Shown piece after piece: positions 34,370 to 46,171 of a stretch of 64,000 nucleotides of DNA. Numbering within the stretch: the first letter of the stretch is position 1; each line of letters begins with the position of its first letter. Location: the NCBI RefSeq assembly GCF_030272615.1, contig NC_081411.1, positions 830,882,160 to 830,946,159 on the forward strand, given 5' to 3'. The position numbers and the translations under genes were made by a program. The notes below the pieces were generated by a model. It worked only from the letters and a program-made list of their open reading frames with translations, did not search any database and had not been told where the DNA came from. Origin of the DNA: Cryptomeria japonica. Lineage: Eukaryota > Streptophyta > Pinopsida > Cupressales > Cupressaceae.

Positions 34370-35156
34370 TGATGTAGGATCATCCTTGGTTATAAAGCAA
34401 TCATGCATCAACCAAAAAAAGTTTGTTTTCTTGCATTTTAATTTGTTGTTGTCTTAGCACTTTCTTTCACAGTTCATTGCATTTTTCTCTTCTTGCCTTG
34501 CATATCTATATTTACACTCAAAATGAGGTCATCTATATGTCATATCCAAAAATCTTGTGATTTGAATTTGTCATCGCTAAGTTATCACTCCTTGAAGTTC
34601 AATTATTTTCTCTATTGGAGCATTTTGGTCCAATTGTGACATTCCACCCGTGGACCTTCCCTATTGCATGCAAATCTAAGAGGAACATCATTCTTGGCAC
34701 TTGGGTCCTAGGGAAACCCTTTCCTATGGTCTGCAACACATTATCATATGAAGTATCATCTTGTATTTTGAGCCTGACCTATATGTTTCAATTTTCTTTG
34801 GGTTTTGAGACCTTTGGGGCCGATGCAGATCTTGCTAGAGTGGGAGAAACATATATAAGATTATTTTGTAATCATTCAAAGTCATTTGGGTAGGTTATCA
34901 ATTATAGAACTTTAGAATTAATCTGCCAATATATGGGATTGTGTTCAGGCCAATATGCCTACTGTATAGCTTGTAATTCCTTGTGACATGCTTGCGAGCC
35001 CATTGCTATTTTGCATATGATGTAATGAATGTTATTGATGGTGAATATAACAATATTCTTGTTGCTAAGTATTTTCTTGTATTATTTCCACTGTGTTTAA
35101 CTCTATGTTGCATGGCTGGACGATCCTATCCGGACCCTCCAGTCATGACTGCACCA
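34370..35156 (+). repeat. Element E 3' LTR
   Basis: 787 bp, the same length as the 5' LTR. A purine run AAAGTGAGGG lies at 34332-34341, 28 bases upstream, farther than usual for a polypurine tract. Confidence 0.83.
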
Positions 35157-36910
35157 CTTTGTCGACAATCTATAGTAAGGAAATTGGAACTTGTCAATGA
35201 TTTTGACAATTCCCAAAATTGACATTGACATCAACAAAGGTTCTTAGAACTAGGGAAACCTTTGATCAGTCATAACTTGTATTTTTTTCCTCAAAACTTC
35301 CCCAAATTTTGAACATGGATACCCATTTGACTATTTTAGAAGGTAGAGAGAAGAAGCAAATCCCACATAATTTTTTGGATTTTTCAGTATTGGATAAATG
35401 ACTAAAGACAAGGGAAGGGAACACATAGCCATGGGCTGAAAATGACATGATAACTTTGATGGCTTATCTCAGATAGGTTATCAATGAGGGACGATGAAAT
35501 GGGTACATAAAGGGAAGAGACTCTAGAAAAATAAAACTAGAAATTTGAGTCCCAATATACACTACTATGTGACCAACTCAAGCCAACCCAAGTTTAATTT
35601 TTACTCTTTGAAACTCAAAATAGAATATGAAAAACCAATTGTCCATGATATAAAATCTCTTTGAGTCTAAAACATTATGGTAAACTTTCAAGTTCTTTAA
35701 ACAAAGAAATCAATCAAATTAACTTGAAAGGCTAATGACAACACAATCATACACATGAAACCAAAATTAAGGACTAAAAGCCACTAAATCTCAAAGAGAG
35801 GATCTCTAGTTCAAGAAACAACACACCTATTTTGTTTAGTATCATTTATTGATACATGTAGATGATGGGAGGGTGATATTGGTGAAATTTAATTTTTGCA
35901 AAATGTTATATATACATTGACAAAGCTAGTGAGCATAAATAAATTTAGGCGGTGCCATGAGTCAATGAGCTCTCAACCCCTAGTAGTTAGTTAACAATGT
36001 TAGCATTCCCCTTTTGTTCTTAGAAGGTATACAACAAGTGGTAAAAAGATAGGATATGCATGTCATACATCTTGCAATCCTAATGCTTAATTTTATTTAT
36101 TTATTATTTTTGAGCCCTCTTGGAAAAGAGAAACCGAGTTATTACTTGACCATTATACCATATGTATTCCTTATTGTGACATATGTAAGTATGTGTAAGT
36201 AAATATATTATCATGAAGGATGCATAAGATCATCTATGATAGAGATGGTGGTGTAACAAAATAGATATGATGTGCATAAAGACATCTATGACAAAGATAG
36301 TGATGTAAGATACTCTATGATGTGCATAAGCGCATGCAAGAGGGGTTGCATTGTTGACTTGATCAATTTGATCAACTTATGATAAATGTTATGCTATGTC
36401 ACAAGACATTTTTGAATAAAGATAATGGAGCCAAAAGGAAACACCAACTTAGGGAATTACATATGACATCTTATGGTATGGCATGATAGGTGTAAGATTA
36501 TATTAAATTTTTAGCTTGGAAGATCAAGATCAAGGAGCGCATTGTAATTTGGGCCCATGATTTGGTCATCATTTTTGCATCATCGTTTTGGCCCATGTTT
36601 TGTGGTTTACTAATCATAACTTCATGGTGTGACCTCTCTTTTATTGGATGTTTGAGAAGAAGATTTCACAGTGAGCATGTAGGTACTATGATATTTCTAG
36701 AATGACTTTAGATCTACTATTTGTGATACTCATGTAGGCATGTTCCTATATATTGTGTTGTATTCTTTTTGTTGGTAATATGATTGGTCTATGCTTTGAA
36801 GTAGGTGCCTTATCTCCTTAAGTGATTTTCCCTCATAATCACTATGTCATGAGTATATTCTTTTTGGGTTTTCTTTCCTTGTACATGTAATATTAAATGT
36901 AATTACACTG
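35157..36910. other. AT-rich intergenic DNA
   Basis: No coding frame. The part at about 35630-35830 is a diverged direct copy of about 37840-38020. Confidence 0.5.
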
Positions 36911-37730
36911 AAGGTGTATTACGCTCACATAATGGATGCACAAATATGTGTAAATAGAAACTAGAATCATTAAATTTGACATGTTTAGGACACTTAATAC
37001 ATGAAAAGCAAAAAAATATGTTTTATTTATTTTCTCCTCTTAACTGCCACTCGTTCTGAGTTTAACTATTAATTAATTATATCTATCTCCATCATACTAA
37101 TAGTTAACTTCATAATTATGTCAATCTAATAGAATAATAATAATTAGTTTTAATAGATTTTTTTGCTTTGGTGAAGAGTTTAATAGAATTGATGTACTTG
37201 ACCTATATTTCTCTAAAAATAGGTATACTAGTCTCGCCGAAGGCATATTACACTCACATAATGGATGCACAAATATTTGTTAATAAAAACTATAAGCATT
37301 AAATTTGACATGTTTGTGACACTTAAATGTATGAAAAGCAAAAATAAATAAATTATTTTCTCCTTCAACTACCACTCACTCTAAGTTTAACTATTAATCA
37401 ATTTTACTTATCTCAATCATACTAACAGTTAATTTCATAATCGTGTCAATCTAATATTACAATAATAATATATAGATATGATAATATAATAATAATAATT
37501 ACTTTTAATAGATTTTTTTTGCATTGATGAAGAGTTTCATAAAAAATATAAAAATATAGTAATATCTTAATAATAATTTTATATTGATTACAATATCAGA
37601 ATATAATAATAATTTAAAATTATTTACAATATAATAATATAATAATTTTGTAAGTGGAATAATGAACAAATATGATATCTTTTGGCATACTTTACCTATA
37701 TTTCTTTAAACATAGGTATACTAGTTTGTA
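36911..37730. repeat. Diverged tandem duplication
   Basis: Unit 1 (about 36911-37238) and unit 2 (about 37239-37730) both run from a TCACATAATGGATGCAC block to a CCTATATTTCT...ATAGGTATACTAGT end. Unit 2 has grown by about 160 bp of TAATAA-type simple sequence. Confidence 0.8.
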
Positions 37731-38342
37731 GATATCTACACTCGTAATTTAGTGTAGGAAGTGTATTATTTACATATACTTCTTTTCATATATCATATGT
37801 TCTCATTGAAACATGATTTAGAACATCAAAAAGCAATTGACCATCATATTAAAAAAAACCCTACAAGTCAAAAATGTCATGAGAAAACTTTCATGTGTTC
37901 TAAATAGAGAAAATTGATCAAATTAGTTCAAAAAGATAAAGACAACAAGACCACACACACAAAATCAAAATCAAGGACTACAAGCCAGTGAATCTCAAAG
38001 AGAAGGTCCCTACTTCAAAAAGAATAAAACATAGTATGTAAGCCACAATACACCTCATTACAAAAACCCCCAAAAAACGCACTACAACACCCAATCAAAC
38101 AGACACAACCAATCCAGCTCTAAAACGGCTGACTAACATTTGTGTTATATACACAACCGAAAATGAAAGACACAACTAGTTCTATCAAGCATAGCCGAGA
38201 TCTATAATTTTCGACTCCCCCTTGTGTTATGTGGAAATCGAGACGTTTTTGGAACCAAATTAGCAACCACCCAATCAAACCTAGCCCAATTTACTTTTGC
38301 CTTCTCCATCAAAATTAAATTTTAAAAAGCCTAAGCACATAT
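37731..38342. other. AT-rich intergenic DNA
   Basis: No gene seen. It includes the second copy (about 37840-38020) of the block at 35630-35830. Confidence 0.5.
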
Positions 38343-38410
38343 ATAAAATAATGTTCAAATAGAAGCTACCTATATCATAAAATAATGTTCAAATAGAAGC
38401 TACCTATATC
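38343..38410. repeat. Perfect 34-bp tandem duplication
   Basis: Two identical 34-bp units, 38343-38376 and 38377-38410, with the start of a third. Confidence 0.95.
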
Positions 38411-38580
38411 ATAAGAAATTATACTCTTGAATATACCTAAGCATCTTGACCATTTATGGGCCTAAATACCTTCACCAAATAATAAATAATAAATAACAAA
38501 TGGCACATGGGCTGCTCTCATCAATAACTAACATAACTAATAGTTACGACTTTGATGAGTTGCATGTCTAACTCGACTCT

Positions 38581-38780
38581 CATTGATAAGTCGCCTATAT
38601 ACAGACAATACTTATTACATGACAAGTGACGTATCAGTTTTTAGGAGGGAGCGAACCGTCAATGTCAAATTCCGCGTGCTCTTATTGATAAGTTGTCAAT
38701 ATTTTGCGAAGACTTATTACACGACAACCGACGTATCATTCATTAAACGAAGGGAATCTTCAGTTATATTTCCTTTTCAT
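38581..38780. repeat. Diverged ~100-bp tandem duplication
   Basis: Units at about 38580-38680 and 38681-38780 share ATTGATAAGT, ACTTATTACA, TGACAA-like and GACGTATCA words in the same order. Confidence 0.7.
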
Positions 38781-38941
38781 ACATAGTTTTTTAATAGAAG
38801 GTTTACTTAGTGCTTCACATAAAGGAGTTAAATATTTATTTGTTGACTTCCATTTACATTATTTAATAGTGATATGTTTGTCATTACTAAACATATTGTC
38901 AACTTGATCTTAAAAAAAATTAAAGAAAGATTTGTTGATGG

Positions 38942-38961
38942 CTTTTTTTTTTTTTTTTTTA
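38942..38961. repeat. Poly-T tract
   Basis: An uninterrupted T run of about 18-20 bases. On the minus strand it could be the poly-A end of an old retrotransposed copy, but no such copy is recognisable. Confidence 0.7.
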
Positions 38962-39103
38962 TTAAAAGAGATCTTTCCACTTGAAAGATTTAAAGTATTT
39001 TTTATTTATTTTTATTGAATATTTATTTAATTATAGATGTTTGGTATTTTCAAAGTTCATCAAAGTCGTTATGAAAGAAAAAAAATAGAGAGAAAATCAA
39101 TAG

Positions 39104-39535
39104 AAGCATTCGAAATCAATTAGCAAAAGAGAAGTATTTGAAATCAACAAACCTTCATTCAATTTCAATTTCGATGAAGATTTGGATCTCAATCATTCTT
39201 ACAACTCATCAATTATTAATTTCCATCTCTCTTATTGTATACCATTCCGCCAAATTAAGCACTTTAAATCAATTAGCAAAATAGAAGTATTTGAAATCAA
39301 CAAACATTCAATCAATCTCAAGTGTGATTAAGATTTGGATCTCAACCATTCTTACAACTCGCCATTAAATAATTTTCCTCTCTCTTATTGTATACCATCA
39401 CCCCAAATTAGGCATTTGAAATCAACAAACATTCATTCAATTTCATTTGTGATGAAGATTTGGATCTCAATCATTCTTACAACTCATCATTAAATAATTT
39501 CCTTCTCTCTTATTGTATACCATTCTGCCAAATTT
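39104..39535. repeat. Three tandem copies of a ~126-154 bp unit
   Basis: Units begin at 39104, 39258 and about 39410. Each holds TTTGAAATCAACAAAC, AGATTTGGATCTCAA and CTCTCTTATTGTATACCAT. Unit 3 lacks about 27 bp at its start. Confidence 0.85.
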
Positions 39536-39930
39536 GCCTGAGTATGATCCCGACCTCATCCCTTATGATATTGGAGCCTTGCACTCAACAAGACTTGATC
39601 TTTGGTAGGCTCATTAAGAACCTCTCAACTTCACTAGTAAATCGAGAGTCTATTGACAAAGAATACTTAAAAACCAAATTAACATACACAAAATAAAATC
39701 ATAATAATTAATGCAATGAATAAAGCATAAATAATAACCACATATAAATATATATACAATGTATGAAATATAAATAAATATATTATATATTAAAAAAAAT
39801 GGTAGAGTAGAAAACAAGAGCCAAAAATGCGAATTTAGATCCATAAGAAAACCCAGAAGGCAAAAACCTAAACAATAAAAACTCTTGCCAAAAATAGAAT
39901 CACAAAGGGATCCAAACCATTACTGTTTTA

Positions 39931-41027
39931 GAAGAAGATGTGGAGGATGTAGGAATGCTTGAAGAGCTCACAATTATATGTCAATTTATTGGGCCAATGA
40001 TGGACAGAGAAAAAAATAGGATTTAGATGGCATAAAATTGGAGAATGCATGAGATCATCAAATTCATGCCTAAAGGATTCTTTATCACTATTTTTGTCTC
40101 TGGGGAAGAAAGGGAGAAGGTCCTACAAGGCACAATATGGATGAAATGGTATCAAAACTTCAACTTTGTCAAACTGAATCCATATGATAAACCCCTTTGG
40201 ATCCCAACTCTACAATCTTCTAATCGAATACTAGTCAGAATAATGTCTTGAAAAGGTCGATTGATCTTTAGGCACCCTAATGGACATTGATATTTATATT
40301 GTTAATGGAGATTCATACCTCTATTATTGGTTAAAAATTGCATTCATTAGATAGATACCAAAGGAAGTACGCTTATGCATGGACGAGGATCATTGGATCC
40401 AACAAATTGACATTGAGGAAGAAAAATCATTCTATATGCAATGTCAATGAAGGAACCATAAGGAAAATGAATGCAAAATCAAACCAAAAATAATCTACAA
40501 ATGGATCATCCTTGAGAAACAAATTATGAACATAGGAGGAAACTCAACAAAGATGTTGATTGAAAACCTTAATATTAGCAAGGCACCACCATGGGAAAAT
40601 GCTAAACCCAAAAATTGCAATAAAACCATATATTGTTGTAATGAGAAGAACCCAATCACAAATGGTTGTTAATTCTCCTCTTCGCCATCGAATATTCTTT
40701 GTTTGGAGAGGGAGCGACATATAACCAATAAAATCTTGGGAGAAATTGAGAACATTAGGGATAACGAAGGAGAAAAGCAACCCTTAGAAGGGATGATTGG
40801 TATGTTGGAGGATGATGACTATTTGATTGGTTGGGGTGAATCTGATCATGAAGAAATCAAAATCATAGAGAAGAGATGCGTCAACCAGTCTACCTCAAGA
40901 GCTTTGGTCAATTTAAAGCCTAAGAAGGGAAAGGGTAGGAAGTCATTCAAACAAAAGAGAGAAGTGATGGAGAAGGGCTTTACCAACATAAAGAAAATCA
41001 TCACTAAATCCAAGGGATGAAATGCCT
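39931..41027 (+). pseudogene. LINE ORF1 remnant
   Basis: Frame 40045-40251 resembles the DUF4283-like N-terminal region of plant LINE ORF1 (GFFITIFVSGEERE, LQGTIWMKWYQNF, PLWIPTL). A degraded zinc-knuckle-like RNHKENEC lies near 40450. An acidic then Lys-rich stretch (40703-41020) precedes the endonuclease frame, as in plant LINEs. Several stops. Confidence 0.55.
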
Positions 41028-41040
41028 CTCTTAGAGAGAA

Positions 41041-41814
41041 ATGAAGTGTGTAACATGGAATGTTAGGAGCTTAAATGTCCTTGACAAACAACTCTTAGTA
41101 AAGCATCACCTAGAGAAGTTACAAGTTGACATCGTCATTCTACAAGAAACCAAAATTAATAATACTGAAACAATAAAGTTTTTAAATATTGCAAACAATG
41201 GTTGGGGATTTTTCAAGAGGCTTGTGGTTCAGTTAGGGGAATGAGAGTCCTATGAAAAGATAATATTATTTCAGTAAAATTAATTGAATTTTTTTTTAAT
41301 TAGATGATGTGTTAGGTCAATTGCAATGCCTTGAATTTCCACTTCATTTTATTCAATATTTATGGCCTTGCCAAAATGAAGGATAAAATGATCATGTCGA
41401 TTGATATTAAGAGTAGATTGAGATATTTAAATGATACTCCCAACATCTTGGGGGCTGAATTTAGTGTGATTTTGAATCTTGGAGAAAAGAGTAGAGGCAT
41501 ATGCAAAATCAACAAAATAATGCAAGATTTCAAGGATTTTGTGGAAGACATGGTGGTGATTGATTTTGAAACTTTGAATGAAACATTTATGAGGACCAAT
41601 AGGCAAATTGGATTCAAAAACATATCAGGGAGACTTGAATGTTTCTTAATTTTTCCTAACTGGTTAAGTGGTTCTTTGGGAGTGGAAGCAAATATCCTAC
41701 CTCTACTAGTTTCAGATCACTTCCTACTTTCCCTCAAAATTGAAATGGATGAGAAACCAAGGTGTCACGCTTTCAAGTTTGAAAGAATGTGGTGGCGCAA
41801 TGAAATATTATTAG
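41041..41814 (+). pseudogene. LINE endonuclease remnant (L1 type)
   Basis: The ATG at 41041 begins the apurinic-like endonuclease with MKCVTWNVRSLN and DIVILQETK, the typical metal-binding start. After a frameshift, frame 41331-41812 continues with FNIYGL, the ILGAEFSVILN block, ISGRLECFLIFPNW, VSDHFLL and KFERMWWRNE, the normal end of the endonuclease. The RT that should follow is missing because element H begins at 41815. Confidence 0.75.
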
Positions 41815-41929
41815 TGTTATGCCTTGCATACTCGCCCCCTCTATTTCATGCTTAGAATATGGGTCCACCCCCCTTTTTTTTGGCTTGTTTTCCTTTTGTT
41901 TTCCTTCCCTTTTTGTGTTCTTTGTTTTG

Positions 41930-43165
41930 TCTCTTCAAAGTTTCGGGTTCTCAAAACCTTAGAGTTTGCTTTTGTTTTATTTTCTTGCACTTTGAGATCT
42001 CGAAGTGCACTTTGTTTGTCTAGTTTCCTATTTGTTTCGACTTTAGAGTTTTGGGTTTACGAAACCCCAAAGTTTTCATTTTATGCCTTTTTGGAACTTC
42101 GGGATTCTGGAATCCCAACATCTTGAAGTTTCTCATCCGTTTGTTTGTTTTCTTGACTTTAGAACTCTGAGACCCCAGAGTCCCAGAGTGTCCTCGAGAT
42201 CCTGGAATCTTGGAATCACGAGTTCTCTTTTTTTTGTTTTTTGTTTATTCAGAGTTTTAGAATTCCAGAGTTCCAAGGTCTTGACCTCGAAAGCTCAGGA
42301 TCCCGAAACCTCAAAGCATATCTTAGCTCCCGTGTTGTCAAGAGGCTATAAATAGTCCTTCTTGGGTGTTTTAATGCTCATTTGCAACTTAAGCTTTCCA
42401 AGACTTCCTCCTCTCTAGCAATTTGATGTCTTCCGCAACACGCTTTCTCTCCTCTCCCTCATTTGTATTGGTAGGCCCTTCTTCCCTATCTTGTGTTTTT
42501 GTGTGGTTTTTCCCTTTGTTGTATTTCTCCCTCGTTTCCTTTTTGTTCCTTTTTAGTTTAAAGTTTTATTATTTTCAATAAGTCAAGGTTTCAACAATTT
42601 GGATTTCCTTTGATTTTTGGTTTTTCGGGGTCTCAAGTTCTTGAGATCCCGATCCTTTGGCCTATGTTACTTTGGAATCCTAGGTTCTCGGGATCCTGAA
42701 GTCCCCTTTTGGTTTTCTTGTATCCCACTCCAGAACCCCGAGTTCCTAGGATTCTGGAGGTTTCTTTCACCCCATGTTTTCCTAACTTCGGGACCCTAGG
42801 TTCTCGGGATCCTGAAGTATTCTTGATACCTTTTCCATCCACTTTGGAACCCTGGGTTCTCGGGATCCCAAAGTTCCCTATGAGTCATTTCTTCCAAGCC
42901 TCTAGGACCCTGAAACCCTAGGATTCCAAAGTCTCTTCATCAACCTTTTACCGTCCACTTCAGGATCTTGGGATCCCGAAGCACTAAGTTTCATTGCCAC
43001 ACTCACCTTGGAACCTTAGGATTCCAGGACTCCGAGGTAAGTTCTTTGTTGGGTTTCCAAACTTCGGGACCCTAGAACCCCCAGATCTCGAAGCCTAGCT
43101 ACTAAATATTGAAGGGTTTGTTTTGAACCTGGAACCTCGAGATTCCAAGATTCTAGAGTTTGCTG
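41930..43165. repeat. Array of ~57-bp repeats, each with a ~34-bp palindrome
   Basis: Best units are 42669-42702, 42728-42759, 42785-42818 and 42841-42874, starting 59, 57 and 56 bp apart. Weaker ones start near 42899, 42958, 43008, 43061 and 43117. Each is an inverted repeat of the form ACTTYGGRAYCC - TCT - GGGATCCYRAAGT. A first block (about 41930-42290) has older units at 41986-42009, 42040-42073 and 42095-42130, among others. The array is interrupted by a promoter-like part at about 42300-42600. Confidence 0.85.
42347..42355 (+). promoter_or_regulatory. TATA box of element H
   Basis: TATAAATAG sits between the two palindrome blocks and is followed by a CT-rich leader. It is plausibly the promoter for the frame starting near 43222. 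Confidence 0.55.
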
Positions 43166-43221
43166 CTATGAAAGAGAATTTCTATAACTATTTACTCTTT
43201 AGTGCAACATGAAGAGTTCTA

Positions 43222-44433
43222 ATGAAAAAATCAACCACCCCATGGAAGAATACTAGGAATGAATTCAAGCTCGAGAAGAACCCTATTGAAATGAAGTGCC
43301 AGTATCAAGGCCAAACATTGGTCTCTAAATTTGAAAATGATGTACAATGGATCACCGACACAAAGATTGGGCATGTTAAACTAGAGGTCATCAAGAAGGA
43401 AGTCTTAGGACAAAATTTGAATGCTCCATACAGAGGAATACAAAGGTCTGGGCTCGTCGAGGCTGCAATTTTTCCTCAAGCAGTCCAGCAGTCCAATCAC
43501 CTGGATTGATACTAGCAATAGCATAACACTACAACCTAGACACTAGAAAGTGCCTAGACACCAAAGGGAATGTAGTAGTGGATCTTTCACCCGAAATGCT
43601 TGCCATGACATTCGGTATTCTTGAGTACGATGAAGTGTTCCAAACAACTGAGGAAGAAGCTACATAGATCTCCAAAAAGAATTTGGTAGCTAACAAGAAC
43701 CACATAAATGAGGTATGGATCAATGACCCGAGAAAATCAGGTGAGAAGGCTACATATAATATTCTAAGGGCCGACATTAAAGATGCACCAATGGATTTAA
43801 TCACAATGTTGAGCCGAGCCTTTGGGAAGGAGGACATCAAACATTATCACCTATGGATGTTCCATTTCATTGATACCATCCTTAAGGGGAAAAGATATTT
43901 TGATTGGACAAACATTATATCAGATAACATCCATCAACAAATGTGCAATGTAATTAAAACTAAGAAGTTTTTCATGTCTTCCTATGTGATTTGGGTGGTG
44001 GCAAGAAGCAACATCTACCCGGGTTTGAACACCACCGACAGATTGGGAGAAGCACCTGGAGAATGAAAAACATGGGAATATTATACTCAATTTCCCATCG
44101 AACAAGCTAAGTATCACTTCAAAAGGATTAATTATGCCTTTATATATGCATTCATATACAAGATAACATGTGATGTAGAGTATCGTTTCACTCCAATATG
44201 AAGTTGATACAAGAATGGGGAACTTGGTTCATTCAGAACCAACGGTCCACTTACATCCATCTAAGCGAATTTACAGGAAATCCCCTCCTTCTTCCTCGAT
44301 ATTGAGGCAACTACATCATCATTCTTGAATATACAAGGCAAGTTGTAGGACTCCAATCTCTCATGACCCCAAAGGATAAAACGGGGGTCACATTCCCAAT
44401 TGTTCTAGAGCACTACAAATGCCATAATCTACA
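43222..44433 (+). pseudogene. Element H unknown protein, N-terminal part
   Basis: Two frames, 43222-43509 and about 43575-44066, join after a frameshift. The second has an internal TAG at 43665 and then encodes a helical region (YNILRADIKDAPMDLITMLS, LWMFHFIDTILKGKRYF, WTNIISDNIHQQM, FMSSYVIWVVARS). I know this type only as unnamed proteins of plant repeats. It has no RT, integrase or protease motif. Its helical pattern recalls the N-terminal domain of C ORF2. The degraded frame continues to the G insertion at 44434. Confidence 0.5.
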
Positions 44434-45804
44434 TGTAGTCACATAAATCTGTCCATTTTAATTAAATGAATATTTCGTATTTATTTGATTAAAAATCCAC
44501 TAGCCATCAATTAATTAAATTAATATTTAATTAATTCATCCCCAAACATTCTTCTATTAATTAAATAAATTATTCAATTTATTTTAATTAATTCACTAAA
44601 TCCAATTCCCATCAATTAAATAAATAAAATCAATTTATTTAATTAAATCCCCTTTTCCTCTTTTAAATAAATTAAATAAAACATTTATTTAAATCATTAT
44701 CCCCATCCCACTTGCATTTTCCTACAAATGCAACTTGCACACATTTTGAAATAAATGAATTTTTATTTTAAATAAAATCCTATTTTCCCTCACCCACCAA
44801 ATCCACTTGCAAAATCTAATCCCCTTCTAGATTCTTCTAACCCCTTCCTAATTAGCCTAATCCATCCCCTAATTATTGTCACATTCCTAAGCAAAATGGA
44901 GTCACTTCTCAAATACCCCAAAGTCTTTGAAAACCATTAAAGGCTTCCAACTTTCAACCACTTAATCTCCCAAAGTCTTCCAAGACCACTAATGGCTCTT
45001 ACATGACCATTTATGTCTCTTACATAACCATTTATGGTTATTTCAATCTTGTCTCCCCAAACATTTATTGTTTGACCATATTCATCCATTTCACATTTGC
45101 ACAAGATTTTATCCATTGGATAAAAGCTTTATTCTTTGAATAAAGAGTTTATTCATTCAACCAACCTTGACTCAAAATCCCAAGGTCATATCAGGCATTT
45201 AATGCTTATTCCCTCTCCTCTCAACCTATCTCACATTGACACTTGTCATCCTGGGATTGGGTTGAAAGCCCTCACATGGATTTGAAATCATTCAATCCTG
45301 ACCCTTGTTGAGATTGCTCAATCTCAACAATCCATTGCTCCATTTTTCCTATAAATAGAGCCCATTCCTTCATAATCCAGATCCTGAAAACTTGTAAGCA
45401 TTTAGACTATAGCCATTTTAGAGAGCATTTAGCATAGCATAACTAAATCTTGTCTTTTTGGTTAAAATACATCATTTTAGCATAAAAATAGCTTTTCATT
45501 TCATGTTTGGGGCTATACTACAATCTCAATCCTCCATAAGCATCCATAGTGCAAAAAGCTGCTGAGAGCTACACTATTTTGGAACTTGGAGAGGAGAGGA
45601 ACAAGGGAGAAGGAGCTAATATCATGTTAAGAGATAGTTGGAGATATCTCATTGTCTTACTTCTTTAGTTAGATTCATTAGCATTTTTTTAGTGTCTCCT
45701 TTGGAATGCCTTCATGTGTTTGATTTTTGATTGACTAACTCTAACGTCTTGTGTTTTGTGTTGTTTGATCAAGAACTAACATTTTGCCATTTAGGAGGGC
45801 ATCA
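44434..45804 (+). repeat. Element G 5' LTR
   Basis: TGTAGTCACA...GAGGGCATCA. AT-rich palindromes of TTAATTAAATAAAT type fill about 44500-44700 and a TATA box lies at 45350. It is nearly identical to the 3' copy. Confidence 0.96.
45350..45358 (+). promoter_or_regulatory. TATA box in the G 5' LTR
   Basis: TATAAATAG, preserved at 62626-62634 in the 3' LTR. It is the likely start signal for the genomic RNA. Confidence 0.8.
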
Positions 45805-45806
45805 TT

Positions 45807-45846
45807 TGGTGAACCCGACGTGAATCGAACACGCAACCTTCTGATT
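45807..45846 (+). promoter_or_regulatory. Element G extended primer-binding region (tRNA 3' half complement)
   Basis: TGGTGAACCCGACGTGAATC and the next 20 bases are complementary to a complete tRNA 3' half: CCA end, discriminator A, acceptor strand CGGGTTC, T arm with the TTCGATT loop, variable loop, anticodon-stem strand TCAGA and two loop bases. The T stem GCGTG/CACGT can pair. The anticodon-stem and variable part resemble plant tRNA-Arg, but the isoacceptor is not certain. Confidence 0.85.
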
Positions 45847-45903
45847 GTTGTTTTTGAAAATTAACATTTTTGCTTGTTGAAACTGCCACACAGGTCGCGC
45901 TTC

Positions 45904-46171
45904 GGCGCTATTGAACATGTTCTAGCGCTATTGCAACATTTTCTTTTAGCGCTATTGTCCATATAATAGCGCTAATGAAAAAGTTTTAGCGCTACTGATT
46001 CCATTCTGGCGCCTTTGTCACAGTTCTAGCGCTATTGCAACTATTTTAGCGCTTTTGACTTTCCGGATTTTTCTATTATTTCAGCGCTACTGTGTAAAAT
46101 AGCGCTTCTGCGACCGCAGACTAGCGCTATTGTATTAATTAGCGCTTTTGTAAAAAAAGCAGAATAGCGCT
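45904..46171 (+). repeat. AGCGCT array in the sense leader of G
   Basis: Eleven exact AGCGCT at 45924, 45948, 45968, 45988, 46028, 46048, 46083, 46101, 46123, 46141 and 46166, plus GGCGCT at 45904 and GGCGCC at 46008. Successive spacing is mostly 20 bp (20, 24, 20, 20, 20, 20, 20, 35, 18, 22, 18, 25). Typical unit on this strand: TAGCGCTATTG. Confidence 0.93.

Larger units (their letters stand above)
28328..35156 (+). mobile_element. Element E: degenerate Ty3/gypsy chromovirus
   Basis: Both LTRs are exactly 787 bp (28328-29114 and 34370-35156). They begin TGATG and end CATCA/CACCA, which are complementary termini. The interior has gag, CCHC knuckle, protease, RT, RNase H, integrase and a chromodomain-like tail, in gypsy order. 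Every gene is broken by stops. The integrase is split by solo LTR F. I found no matching target duplication (left flank gggct, right flank ctttg). Confidence 0.87.

Noticed and set aside
28328-35156. Target duplication of element E
   Set aside because: Flanks gggct and ctttg do not match. Boundaries rest on the equal LTR lengths and TGATG/CATCA ends only.
38942-38961. Poly-A end of a processed pseudogene on the minus strand
   Set aside because: No coding remnant or target copies could be found beside it.
42083-42921. Small frames in the palindrome array
   Set aside because: Products simply mirror the repeat; no start context or known domain.
45807-45846. Possible tRNA gene on the minus strand
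   Set aside because: Only the 3' half is present, no 5' half or D arm follows, and the position right after the LTR identifies it as the primer-binding region.
45904-46171. CRISPR-like array
   Set aside because: The repeated word is only six bases, spacers are about 14 bases and AT-rich, and this is plant nuclear DNA.
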